Part shown: positions 52,462 to 63,379 of the stretch, in pieces
Position numbering within the stretch: the first letter of the stretch is position 1
How the letters are laid out: each line of letters begins with the position of its first letter
Source: Anaspis maculata
Taxonomy: Eukaryota > Arthropoda > Insecta > Coleoptera > Scraptiidae
Length of the DNA stretch: 64,000 nucleotides
Assembly: GCA_949128115.1 (NCBI GenBank)
Contig: OX421961.1
Span: forward strand, 127,723,050 to 127,787,049
Reading direction: 5' to 3'
Translations under genes and position numbers: made by a program
Notes under the pieces: generated by a model
Told to the model about the DNA's origin: nothing
Seen by the model: the letters and a program-made list of their open reading frames with translations, nothing else
Database searches by the model: none

Positions 52462-52934
52462 CTGACAAGCGCAGACTTCTCCGAACCCGCCTTTGCCCAG
52501 CACGCGATACATGCGAAATGTCTTGTACGTGACCGGCTGCGACTCCAGCCACTTCCACTGCAGGTACCGATGGAAGTACATGGAACCGGTGAACTCCCGG
52601 AAGGGCTCGCCGGCCATGTAGGCCCTCACCGCTTGCACGCATGGCGCGAACAGGTCCTTGTGGCCGTTGGTGAGCTTATCACTGGTCTGTATCACTATGC
52701 CGACCTCCGGCAGTGAGATGTTGTTGTCGCCCTCCCCCTCCGGGCCGACCATGAACTCCTTCCGGATGGCCGACGCCAGCTCCATGCGCTTCTCGTCCGT
52801 CTCGTACTCATAGCGCCTGGCGTCGTCCAGGAACTTGACGCAGCGGTGGTAGCGCGGCCTCTTCAGCTCGCACCACAGGTCGAACAGGAGCTTCCCTATC
52901 GGCTGCTGGTCGACCACAAACTCGTAACGGACAT
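52462..52934 (-). CDS. Gprk2: G protein-coupled receptor kinase, RGS-homology to glycine-loop exon
   Basis: The TTTTTTCCAG acceptor ends at 52935 and the TGTCAG|GTGAGA donor follows 52462. The exon carries two bases of a split codon plus 157 codons. It opens with VRYEFVVDQQPIGKLLFDLW, which is inside the RGS-homology domain (the DKQPIG-x-LLF motif of GRKs). It passes through CVQAVRAYMAGEPFREF and SMYFHRYLQWKWLESQPVT, the RGS-kinase hinge, and ends with the glycine-rich loop YRVLGKGGFGEVCACQ. The family protein has about 50-60 more residues before this point, including the N-terminal helix needed for receptor recognition. No exon for them was recognised to the right. In Drosophila the protein phosphorylates Smoothened and other GPCRs. 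Confidence 0.97.
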
Positions 52935-53489
52935 CTGGAAAAAACGAAAAAAAAAACATGAGGATGTTTGACAAGCACACACTCGAAAGGAAATCGATGG
53001 TAATGTTTATGGTGGATGGGACGAAAGCCCGGCAATTACAACCAACGGAAACGAAATGTATGAGCACACGTATATTATCCGCGGCAAGGTACGAGAGCGG
53101 CCGCATATTGCGGTTCTCCAGTTTTTCTGAAGAGCCAATACAAACTTGTCAACGAGGTAAAATATTTGTGCTTATTCGTAAAAGCCACCGTTAATTTACT
53201 TGACACGACACAGAATTGATGGAGCTCCACATCTAATACTGAATCGATTGGGCAATCCCCATTCAGCTATTTCATGATTAATTTCTTTGGTGCAACCGGG
53301 GGTCAAGCCCTTAGACTAACCACCAGAAAGAGACATTTCAGGCCTACCTTTCATGCACTTGTTGTTATTCTCTTTGTGCTTCAAAATCACAAGTAGATTT
53401 TGTTTAAATTAAGACTCAAAGACTTAAGATGTCTGGGTTAGTGCTGTTTTCAATGTCGTCCTGTATCTCGTCGAGATAAACCGAGAATT
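52935..53489. other. Intron upstream of the first GRK exon seen
   Basis: Contains the pyrimidine-rich acceptor tract of the exon at 52934 and nothing further that can be named. The sequence to the right is presumably the same intron, unless an unrecognised short 5' exon lies in it. Confidence 0.5.
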
Positions 53490-53980
53490 ATTCTACGGGA
53501 GAGCAGTTTGGGCTGACGTAAACGCTGTAGAAGTGTAGAGTGTGAATGTCTGTGTCTCGATGCAGACGAAGCACTCCCCTTTTCCACGGGAAGTCATTCC
53601 ACTCTTCAGCACAATGGCCTTCCTTGCAGCGGTTAATGCGTAGTTTGGCCCTATGCGTGCCCTTGCAATCCTGCGCTCTGTGCCCATTCTTCCAGCAGCG
53701 GAAGCACCTGGAGTTTTTTGGCCTTTCTCCTGTTCGGCAAATGGTCCATCTGACTTTTATCCTTCCGTCAATTAGCGTGAGCCTTTGGGTCGCTTTTGAT
53801 CCGACTTCGATGGTGGCCATACCCGCGAACCGTCCTGTGTATGCCTTAGGCTCTTGAGTAGGGTCTCGTCTTCTCCCGTTATCTTAGCAACCTCGGTCAA
53901 TACCTCACTTCTTCCGTGATGAGCTCGTCTAGATCCCGTATGGTAAATGTTTTTTTTTGTTCGTCGTCCCAAACCCCTGG
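53490..53980 (-). pseudogene. R1-like LINE ORF1 fragment
   Basis: Minus-strand translation gives LTEVAKITGEDETLLKSLR, GRIKVRWTICRTGERPKNSR and the zinc knuckle CFRCWKNGHRAQDC, then a damaged second knuckle. This is the C-terminal half of an R1/TRAS-type ORF1. It is a different family member from the element at 48058-50679, since the knuckle sequences differ. Frameshifts break it and no ORF2 follows. Confidence 0.7.
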
Positions 53981-54083
53981 ATCTTCTTCAAGGACCATCG
54001 CACGACCCCAGGGAAGTCTCATTGCTTTCCAATTAGTCTTGAGTCATTTTTTTACATAGCTAGCCAGGTAGATTCGTTGATAT

Positions 54084-54593
54084 TGTTACGAGCGGCGATC
54101 TTGTACATATAGGTAAACACTCGATGTTTCTCGATCTTTCCACCATTAGATCGCAGTGTGGAAGTCTGGAGCGATCTCGTGCATTCCAGAGCGTTCTTGT
54201 ATGTGAACCCAATGGAGACTTGAACGTTCGATCAAGGCACATCAGTCCACTTTGGCGGAGGCGCAGATTCCAGAACACATGGAAAGCATACGGGTAAGGT
54301 GTGCGATTATTCGGGAATGATCTAGAAACCGCATATGCCAGACCCTCATGGAATTTGCTGGAAGCAGACAGAAACTTCGGGAACATTATTCGGAGGCCTT
54401 ATATAAGGCGTCAGCCGGGAGCTCGCGGCAGTAATGAATAAGATAGCGAGTGATAACAAGCGAAGTACCTGCGACATAATTCCAAGCGATAATTGTTGGC
54501 ATTTATTGTAGTAGTAGTACGCAGAAATAAACAGTGTGTGTTTTAAAAGTTCGTCTCAATTATATTCGAACCCGTACGCGAAATATCGTAACA
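54084..54593 (+). mobile_element. Solo LTR of a Ty3/gypsy retrotransposon
   Basis: Starts TGTTACGAGC and ends TCGTAACA, the inverted TGTTACG/CGTAACA ends usual for gypsy LTRs. The 4-bp sequence ATAT lies directly outside both ends (54080-54083 and 54594-54597). Inside are a TATATAAG promoter box near 54400 and an AATAAA signal near 54525, in the order expected for the plus strand. No internal gag or pol is attached, so it arose by recombination between two LTRs of a full element. Confidence 0.9.
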
Positions 54594-54603
54594 ATATTGT
54601 TTA

Positions 54604-55607
54604 TACAGGGTTATTCAAAAGTCCGGAATAAAATTCATAATATTTTTCCATATTTATTGCGGAAAAAACGCTTGAACAGGTCGATTTCTGAAAACGGTAA
54701 GCCGTTTTTTCATGACACGTGTCATGTTCTACTGTCATCCCCCTAACCCCAAGCCACCCTTAGTGTTTTTTTTTCAAATGGCAGCCTATGACTTGTGGGG
54801 GCTCGTTGGGAAGCTAATCAAAAACTCTATTCAGATCAACCATTGAAAATTAGATCGGACGCTTCACCATGAAGTTTTGAGGAACCCCAGTTTTACTTAA
54901 CAGTCCGGAACAAAATTTATAATTTCTTACCATATTCTTCCAGGAAAAAACGCTCGAACAGGTCGATTTCTAAAAACGGTAAGCCGTTTTTTCATGACAC
55001 GTGTCATGTTCTACCGTCAACCCCCTAACCCCAAGCTACCTTTAGTATTTTTTTCAAATAGCACCCTATGGCTTGTGGGGGCTCGTTGGAAAGCTTGTCA
55101 AAAACTCTATTCAGATCTACCATTGAAAATTGAATCGGACGCTTCACCATTAAGTTTTGAGGAGCTTCATGGTGGCTTGGGGTTGGGGGGTTGACGGTAG
55201 AACATGACACGTGTCATGAAAAAATGGCTTATCGTTTTTAGAAATCGACCGGTTCGAGCGTTTTTTCCGAAATAAAGATGGGAAAAAAATTATGAATTTT
55301 ATTCCGGACTGTCAAGTAAAATTGGGGTTCCTCAAAACTTCATGGTGAAGCGTCGGATCTAATTTTCAATGGTAGATCTGAATAGAGTTTTTGACAAGCT
55401 TTCCAACGAGCCCCCACAAGCCATAGGGTGTCATTTGAAAAAAAATACTAGGGGTGGCTTGGGGTTAGGGGGTTGACGGTAGAACATGACACGTGTCATG
55501 AAAAAACGGCTTACCGTTTTTAGAAATCGACCAGTTCTAGCGTTTTTTCCGAAATGAATATGGAAAAAAAATATGAATTTTATTCCGGACTTTTGAATAA
55601 CCCTGTA
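54604..55607. mobile_element. Foldback element made of four related units
   Basis: The termini TACAGGGTTATTCAAAAGTC and its complement flank a structure in which a unit of about 290 bp appears as two direct copies followed by inverted copies. Each carries GGAATAAAATT-like, GGTCGATTTCTGAAAACGG-like and ATGACACGTGTCAT blocks. TA lies outside both ends (54602-54603 and 55608-55609). Non-coding. Confidence 0.85.
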
Positions 55608-55609
55608 TA

Positions 55610-58599
55610 ACCAACGGCTTATCGCCAGAGTGTTTGTTTTGTACCTCTGTACATTGTGATTATCACTGTCGTTGAATTGTCAGGATGATAAAAACTGTCG
55701 ATTGTTCTGTGTACTTTCAAAACCCATTTCTCGTGCCATTTACAAAGCCGACCCGAAAGCCGGAAGCACTTAGCCCTGGCACGCAAAAAGGTTTGAAAGG
55801 AAAATTATAGGTACTGGGTAATTTTTTGGAGGGAAGCTTGAGGGGCACAAAATTCTAGTTCGGATCTGATCCAAAAGGTAAGCATGTTGAAATTTTCGCC
55901 TAAAATCAGTAATCGAAACCAAAGGCCTGAAATTTTTTTCAAGGTAGATTCTGATTCGTCTTGAAAAACGCTACCAACCCTTATGCCTCGCCTTACGCTA
56001 TGTCAATCTTACCGTGGAACACCCTGTATGGTTAACAATCTAGATTAGAAACGCCAATAATTTGAGCAGCAGCCTTTTTCGACAAGCCCACATGGATTAT
56101 GCAGTACAAAGTATACTGGCACAAAAGGGAGAACTCAATAAGGTACCAACTTCGAATTATGTAGTAAATAAATTATTAAAAGTCTAATCCTATCGGCCGT
56201 CTCTGGAGGCACAAAGCGCCCAGCTAAAGCGGGCTTCAGCCTGAGCCTTTCAATTTCAAACTAAAGTTTAATTAGTGTTCGCTTTATTGCGCCTGGAAGA
56301 GCAATCAAATATGAAACGAATTTTCACAGCAAAATTGTAACTGAGTATTATTCGTGTGGAAAGCGTAGCAAGTATAAGAAAAATTAAAGCTAACTTCAAT
56401 AAACGGATTGAAATTTTACAAAGTTATTTCGGTAATGTTCTGAATATTCACAACGGTCTTTCCAAAGGTCCATCTATACTCCGTGATAATTAATTTAAAT
56501 GGATCCTGATGGGGTCGGCGCGGGTGAACCGAGGAACTTTCGCTCCAACTTCGTAGAGTTTCACCTATAATGAGGAATGGAAAAGGAGGGCTCAAGCGAG
56601 GCTAGAGGATGACGGTGGAAGAGTAACAGAAGAGGAAAGTTTCAGGTATGGTCAAATTAAGTCGATTACTAATTCATCAAAATTCCGGGGAGTCGACGCT
56701 CAAAGGAGTTCAGAGCGCGAGGTCAATTTGTAAGCCGCATCAAGACCTCGCCGCTTCCGCCTCGGCGCGGCTCCTTTCGCTCCCCCGGAAGCATCCCGGC
56801 GCAGCCATTTCCTGATGGCGCATATTGGCAAAGATTTCTCGGCAAACCCGGAAAACGATCCCGTGCGTGGGCGTGAAGGGTTGTAATTTTAGCCGCTTTC
56901 GCTGCATACTAATCGGTTTCAATTTCACGATGGCACTCATCGCGAAAAATCCAATCGCCTTCAATGCGGGAACGCGACAGCTAATCGGCTGCTGAATTGC
57001 TGCTACCCCGTGGGGAAGTGGAAATCTGATTTGAGACAGTGTTCAGTTTGCGTTTCTCGGGCGCACCTTTAACTCGGCCTGAAGCTGAGTGGCAAACTTC
57101 AAATTTCAAATTGAAATCATTCCCGAGTTTCGCGGAAGCGCAGGATGGCTCGAAACAATATTCCCGTTACACACACACAAATTGGAGGCGGCGAGTCAAT
57201 ATCTGGGGATTCGACGCGCCGCCGAGGGCCTCGCGTTCGAAAATCGAATTTGGAAAGTTCGAGCTGGCTCATATGTGCCGCTCCGTTAGGCAATAACGCC
57301 ATTTTATTATCACATATACACGCACCTATCGACAGCAAGTAAGAGATACAAAGCCAAACCAACACACCATAGGTCGAAAGATCTGAACTGAGATCATTAG
57401 GTTCGCGAGAGATGGGGAACACGACGTCTTTTTGATGCTGGAAATGGCATATAGCTGCTGCTCCTGCGAACTCTCGGATATATTGGATTTCATTATCTCG
57501 ACACACTCCAAGTCGGAAGAAGTAATCTTTTTGTTCCCGTCTTCTCGGGCGGATCAGCCCCCGAAGCGCCGCAAAAAGCGTTTTGAGAAAATTTCAATTG
57601 CCACACATCTCCGCCGCGTTATGTAAGCCGTGCAATAAATACCAAAGACTAAAGGATATCTAAAGGGGTCATGTGCCACGTTCCAGACTTCATAAACACT
57701 CTCCGGGCCCAAGTTTAATCATCGAGCTATAGTTGGGGTCACGCACTTGTTATTCACGGACAGATGGGTACCAAGATATCTTTTCTGCCGTGTACGACGT
57801 TGCCGTGCGTCTGATGCAGAATTTCGCGGACGTTCGTGTGCAATATAAAGTCCTGATGCCACCATAAAAGGATGAGAAACGTCAAATTGCCGCAGAAATC
57901 GGAATGGAAATGGACTTTTTTTATTCTCTTGTGGGTTGGGTTCGTACCCGTTGCAATGACACATGGAAATAGGCTACGGACGGACGAATTTTTTTGCGGG
58001 ACGTGTTGGCTTTTCTACATTTTACTGGAGAATAGCGTGATTTTACGTCTGGGGTCCAGTACAGATAACAGCCAAATGCAAATCCAAACGAAAAAATTGG
58101 CAAATCACTCAGAATGGCGTGTGGGATGATAATCTCAAATAAAATTTGCGGATAATCCACAAATTTTTGTAAAAAAAATTAAAGAAGGAACAACGCATAA
58201 CTGTTAAAATAACAGTTTTAAGTTTCTGGATGCTGTTGTATTGTTGGTTGCCTACACTACTTCAGTAGAAAATTAGAGCAGGTACGCCACAATGACTCAT
58301 GACTTACCAACAACGCAATGTTGCGCGTGGGCCTGAGATGGGCACCGCAAAAAAGAGTAGTACGACGTAAACAATTCAACTGCAAAGAAACTATGAATGT
58401 GATCGTAATTTCCCCCTCGGTGGGGACTAATCGACGTGAATAGAAGGCAAAAAAGTTTGTTTCGTGATTGTAAAAAGTGTTTATCAAAATGTAGCCGTCA
58501 AGTGTACTCAACCCTACGCCTGTTTTGGATTTTCGCCAATGAACAAATGGATTTAAGTAGCCTGTGACATTTTCGAGGACATCTTAGACAGTTGAGACA
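55610..58599. other. Unclassified intronic or upstream tract
   Basis: Contains a GC-rich part (about 56730-57240) with scattered open frames but no recognised domain. No exon matching the GRK N-terminus was found in it. Confidence 0.4.
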
Positions 58600-58830
58600 A
58601 GTTTCCGTCGGCGGTACCTGGTCGCCGTCAAGATGATTGAATCGAAAGACACCCGCATGGTTTTGGTCTCTGAAACGACAGTAACACGTCTCTCTACCCC
58701 CCTAGTCGCATTTCCACGTATGACAGTTAGTTCGATAAGCTACAGAATCTTACTTTTGGACAAGCCAGCTTCACACCAGCTAAAAGAGCGGCAAGTCTAA
58801 AATGCTTGAATGAGAAATTTGTCCAGCCAA
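58600..58830. repeat. Dispersed repeat, second copy of 10387-10640
   Basis: Same orientation and block order as the copy at 10387-10640, with substitutions and small indels. Confidence 0.6.
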
Positions 58831-58959
58831 CCAGAAAATTGGCCGGGCAAAAAAATCTTATACTTTTGAAAGTGAGTTTTCAAAGTAACCTAGAGTTGTC
58901 ACTGAAAGGATTAGGCGCTTGAAGGTTGTAGATGTTTTAAAATCTCCTGGCCCTCGATC

Positions 58960-59020
58960 TCGTTCAATAGTATACATTCCTCGGTGCTTCGCACCTCGGC
59001 TACGGCCCGCTAACAGCTAG
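58960..59020 (+). mobile_element. Helitron-like 3' end
   Basis: The stretch CTCGGTGCTTCGCACCTCGG forms a short hairpin (GGTGC, loop TTC, GCACC), followed about 20 bases on by CAGCTAG and then T. A hairpin shortly before a CTAG end next to T is how Helitron 3' ends look. A related stretch occurs at 63325-63345. The 5' end was not located. Confidence 0.45.
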
Positions 59021-59030
59021 TTTAAGTATA

Positions 59031-60250
59031 TACAGGGTGATTCACCACCAAATGGACATAGCTTAAGGATAGGTCCAGTTTTTCCAGGCAAACCAGGATC
59101 TGGCTTTGAAAATTTTCCAACGCTGTTCGTTTTGAAGTTACAGGATGATTCATGTATTTTGTCGATTTTTCAAATAAGCCATATCTTCAGAACGATCCAA
59201 TGGATTCGATTGAAATTTTGTGAGTTAATTCTACTATTGATAATTGACACATCGCTTGATCAAGCAGTTCGAAATTTCCAGGGCCTGCCTTGATAACAAA
59301 ACTTCAAAGTTTTTTCAAAAAAGACGTTCTGTATGTATATTTCTCCAAATTTATTTTCACCTTCAGAAACTACATAAAACATGCTATAAGTATCGCAAAA
59401 AAAATTGGTTGGCACCATTGAGCTGTCAATAAAATTTTGATGATCCTGAAAATTTTTGAGGTTCGGATTTTTTGTAAATTGATAATTCAAAATAGTTGCA
59501 AATGATCTATTATGACCTTGAATTTTAGCCGTTTTGTCAAAAAAATTGAAAAAAAAATTTCACATTATTTCGGTAACAAAAAAATTTCATCCTTAAAAAA
59601 AAAAATTGTTACGTCCCTCAACTTCACTTCTATCCCACATTGAGCTCAAATTGAGGGACGTGACATGAATTTTTCGAAAATTTTGATGAAATTTTTTGTT
59701 GCTCCTAGTTAGTTACTGGAAAACGTTGAAATTTTTTTCTATTTTTTTTTTGACGAAACGGCTGAAATTCAAGGTCATGATAAATCATCTGCAAATATTT
59801 CAAAATATCAATTCACAAAAAATCCTAGCCTTGAAAATTTTCAGGATTATCAAAATTTTATTGACAGCTCAATGGTGCCAAGCAATTTTTTTTGCGATAC
59901 TTTTTCCGAATGTGAAAATAAATTTGGGAAAATATACATACAGAACGTCTTTTTTGAAAAAGACTTTGAAATTTTTTTATCAAGGCAGGCCCTGGAAATT
60001 TCAAACTGCTTGATTAGGCGATGTGTCAATTATCAATAGTAGAATTACCTCACAAAATTTCAATCGAATCCATTGGATCGTTCTAAAAATATGGCTTATA
60101 TAAAAGATCGACAAAATACATTAATCAGTTAATCACCCTGTAACTTCAAAACGAACAGCGTTAAAAAAATTCTAAAGCCAGATCCTGGTTTGCCTGGGAA
60201 AACTGGACCTACACTCAGGCTATGTCCATTTGATGGTGAATCACCCTGTA
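59031..60250. mobile_element. Foldback element, 1.22 kb, TACAGGGTGATTCA termini
   Basis: The left end TACAGGGTGATTCACCA and the right end TGGTGAATCACCCTGTA are perfect complements. The arms stay similar for about 560 bp, with a short centre around 59620-59660. TA flanks both sides. The plus-strand frame at 59696-60013 is a by-product of the right arm. Confidence 0.88.
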
Positions 60251-60393
60251 TAATAAAAGTAAGTGTCAAATCTTTGTGCCGCTAAAACCAAGAAACGTGT
60301 CCCGCTACGATAAAGGGAGTTATATGACATGATAGCCCTTTATCCCCTATCGATGAAGGTTTCCATTCTTACCTGAAGGGTGTGCTTTTGAAG

Positions 60394-61505
60394 ATACAAG
60401 GGAAGTTCAAGAAATGTCTAGAACATTCAAGAGTATTAAAGATCATTCCACAACGTTCCGGTTTGTTCTAGAATGTTCGGGAATGGTCTAGAACGTTCGG
60501 ATTATAAAAATTAAGTGTACAGGTGCGTGCCGAAACTCAGAAACGAGTCTCGGTACAATCAAAGGAGTTATATGGTGTGGCAGCCCTCTGTCCCCCCCAT
60601 CCATGAAGGTTCCTAGTTTTATTTGAAGGGCGTGTTTTTTCAAGATATGAGGGATGTAACTTTCGCCCTCTAGAATGACTCGAGCAGTCCATAACATTTA
60701 AAAGTATTTAAGATCAATCCAGAATGATCCGGTGATGTCAGGAATAGTCTGGAGGGTTCGGAAACATTTCAGAACGTTCCAATCCATTGTGGAACATTCG
60801 AGATCATTTCACAACATTCCAGAATGTTCCGGTATGTTCTGAAATGATCGGGAATAATCTGGAACGTTCAGAAACATGACGCAACATTCCAGATCATTGT
60901 GGAGCATTCGTTATTATTCCACAACATTCCAGAAAGTTTCGGTATGTTTTGGGAATAGTCTGGAACGTTCCAGATCATTATGGAACATTCGAGATCATTC
61001 TACACCATTCCAGAATGCTCCGGTATGGTCTGAAATGTTCGGGAAATTTGAAAGTATTCGGGATCACTCTACAACATCCCAGAATGTTCCGGTATGTCTG
61101 GAAAGTTCTGGAATAGTCTGGAACATTTGGAAACATTCCAGATAATCGCAGAACAATCGAAATCATTCCAAAACATTCCAGATTGTTCCGGTATGTTATG
61201 AAATGTTCGGCATTCGAGATCATTCCACAACATTTCAGAATGTTCCTGCATATTCTGGAATATCCATGAACAGTCTGGAACGTTCGGAAATATCCAGGAG
61301 CGCGATTCTGTACTTGCCTACCGACAACTATCGGATCGGTAACTAGGGTGAGAACCAATCAAATTCGCTCCTGCCTAGCCACCAACACCGACAAGTGTCG
61401 GTAGGAAAGTACAGAATCGCGGCCCAGGAACATTCCAGATCATTGTGGAACATTCCAGAACACTCGAATGTGGTGAAATATTTTGGAACATTGTGGACCA
61501 TTCAA
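60394..61505. repeat. Array of GAAnnTTC (heat-shock-element-like) motifs
   Basis: A 1.1-kb tract of degenerate repeats on the pattern CATTCCAGAATGTTCCGG, TCTGGAACGTTCGG and GAACATTC. Alternating GAA and TTC blocks 2 bases apart are the form bound by heat shock factor. Dozens of such blocks occur, many in runs of three. An interspersed longer unit (about 60300-60390 and 60525-60660) is itself a diverged duplicate. Confidence 0.75.
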
Positions 61506-61544
61506 AACTTTTTTGGCATGGGTGGGGCTACCCATTGGTAGGGG

Positions 61545-61550
61545 TATAAA
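61545..61550 (+). promoter_or_regulatory. TATA box of the Helitron-like unit
   Basis: TATAAA in a GGGGTATAAAGC context, 84 bp before the ATG at 61629 and about 40 bp after the end of the GAAnnTTC array. The distance is right for a core promoter; transcription is not shown. Confidence 0.4.
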
Positions 61551-61628
61551 GCAAAATTCGTCGTGGTTTCTAACGCCTGTTTCTTACCAGCCGTTTATAA
61601 AAAGTTGATGTGATTTATAACTTATACA

Positions 61629-61853
61629 ATGCCCAAACGTGAAAAAGAAGGAGATCTTGCGAGTTCTGTAGCAAAACGGCGAAAGCAACAGAACCGCGAA
61701 AAAATGAAAAAGTTGAAGAGCGCGGAGTACTTTTACGTTCTCAACGAATCAGAATGAGCACCGTGAGAATAAGAAGAGAAGCTGAAGAAAACTGAAATGA
61801 ACGAATTGCGACACAATCTCACAACAAAACACTGCGAATGCTAGTCACCCGTG
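61629..61853 (+). pseudogene. Arg/Lys-rich start of a Helitron-type protein, truncated
   Basis: An ATG at 61629 opens a 42-codon frame (MPKREKEGDLASSVAKRRKQ onwards) that stops at 61757. In the next frame similar basic repeats continue (LLRSQRIRMSTVRIRREAEE, LRMLVTRENITLREARTRTR) until a foldback element begins at 61900. Arg/Glu-rich, frame-repeated sequence of this kind is what precedes the Rep domain in arthropod Helitron proteins. No Rep or helicase motif is present in the window, so the assignment rests on composition and context. Confidence 0.4.
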
Positions 61854-61899
61854 AGAATATCACCCTACGAGAAGCGCGAACGAGGACTAGGTTTAGTAA

Positions 61900-63152
61900 T
61901 ATACAGGCTGGTCCAGGTTATAGTAGCAATAATTCACCATTCGATTGTCCATCGAAAACTAGGTCGACACGCATAATTTCATTTTTCTTCAAAACGCTTC
62001 CTAAGAGAGATGCAGCCCTTCAAAGTTCAGTTTTAAAAATCTTATTTTTGCAATAACTCTTAGGTCATCCAAGCGATTTTGACCAAATTTGATACAAATA
62101 CTCATAAGATAGATGCTCATCACTTGACGTAGATAACTTTTGTCAAAATTGTCCAGTGGTGCAGATACGGGGGGATTGTTCAACTTCTCTCACCCCATTT
62201 CCTACGCCACTGGATATTTTTGAAAAATCCAGTTTGATTTAGAAAAAAAGTTGATCTTGTAAAATTTTGATTGGAGGCTTCGTTCCCGAGATATTTGGGT
62301 TTGAAACTTTGAAAAACGCCTCGAAATCGCGACTTTCAAAGGCCTAAAAATTAAATTCCAAGAAAACTCATGATTCCTCAACTGGAATGAGTTTTCTAGG
62401 TCGTTTAAGTTGATTTGCTTAGAAAAACAATTTGGGCTCTGGAAAGTGGCGATTTCGAGATGTTTTTCAAAGTTTGAAACCCAAATATCTCAAAAATCAA
62501 GCCTCTAATCGAAATTTCACAAGAGTAACTTTTTTCTAAATTGAACAAAGAATCCAAAAAAAGTATAGTTTCACAAAAGTATCCAGTGGCGTAGAAAATG
62601 GGGTGGGAAAAGTTGAACAATCCCCCGGATCTACGCCACTGGACAATTTTGACAAAAGTTATCTATGTCAAGTGATGGGTATCTATTTTATAAGTATTTG
62701 TATCAAATTTGGTCAAAATCGCTTCGATGACCTGAGAGTTATTGCAAAAATAAGATTTTTAAAACTGAACTTTGAAGGGCTATACTGCCGTGCTAAGCCT
62801 AAAGCGCGTATCTACACTTTGATAAATTTGATACACTGCATTTTCATGCTCATATTTTAAGGGCTATGATGTTCGCGATGATATGGTTATGATTATACAT
62901 GGATAGTGCAATAATTAAAGTTCTCAAATAACTGCTTTATTCATATTATACTATAACATAACGGCATAAAAACTTGGCATAAAACTGCAGTGTATCAAAT
63001 TTATCAAAATGTAGATACGCGCATTAGGGTTAGCACGGCAGTATATCTCTCTTAGAAGCGTTTTGGAAAAAAAAATCATCGATGTCGACCTAGTTTTCGA
63101 TGGACAATCGATTGGTGAATTACTGCTACTATAACCTGGACCACCCTGTATA
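61900..63152. mobile_element. Foldback element, 1.25 kb, carrying a nested MITE
   Basis: The left end TATACAGGCTGGTCCAGGTT and its near complement at the right define arms of about 500 bp that match closely (for example CCAAATTTGATACAAATACT near 62085 against the right arm near 62700). The right arm is interrupted by a 257-bp MITE at 62785-63041. TA-rich flanks on both sides. Confidence 0.88.
62785..63041. mobile_element. Nested MITE, 257 bp, TATA target duplication
   Basis: The ends CTGCCGTGCTAAGCCTAAAG and CGCATTAGGGTTAGCACGGCAG-type complement pair over about 60 bp. TATA flanks each side (62781-62784 and 63042-63045). The intact left arm of the host foldback element shows the site before insertion. 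Confidence 0.85.
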
Positions 63153-63324
63153 ATAATAAAGTATACACGAACAGTTGATCCATTACCTATTCCGTTCTAC
63201 AATTAGGTACGTTTATTCTTGTATGGATTACACCACAGTTTGCATTAAACTGTTCAATACAATATGCTCGAGGTTTTCAAAAATGTGCACCACGTCGCAC
63301 CTTGCCCATGGCCCTTTCCGTGTC

Positions 63325-63345
63325 ACAGACCTCGGTGTTGTGCAC
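63325..63345 (+). mobile_element. Diverged Helitron-like 3' end
   Basis: CCTCGGTGTTGTGCACCTCGG matches the hairpin region at 58980, and a CACTAG follows. The pair suggests that a Helitron-like unit ends here and that another ended at 59020. Confidence 0.35.
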
Positions 63346-63379
63346 CTCGGCTGCTACCCACTAGGCGCGTGCAGGTTAA

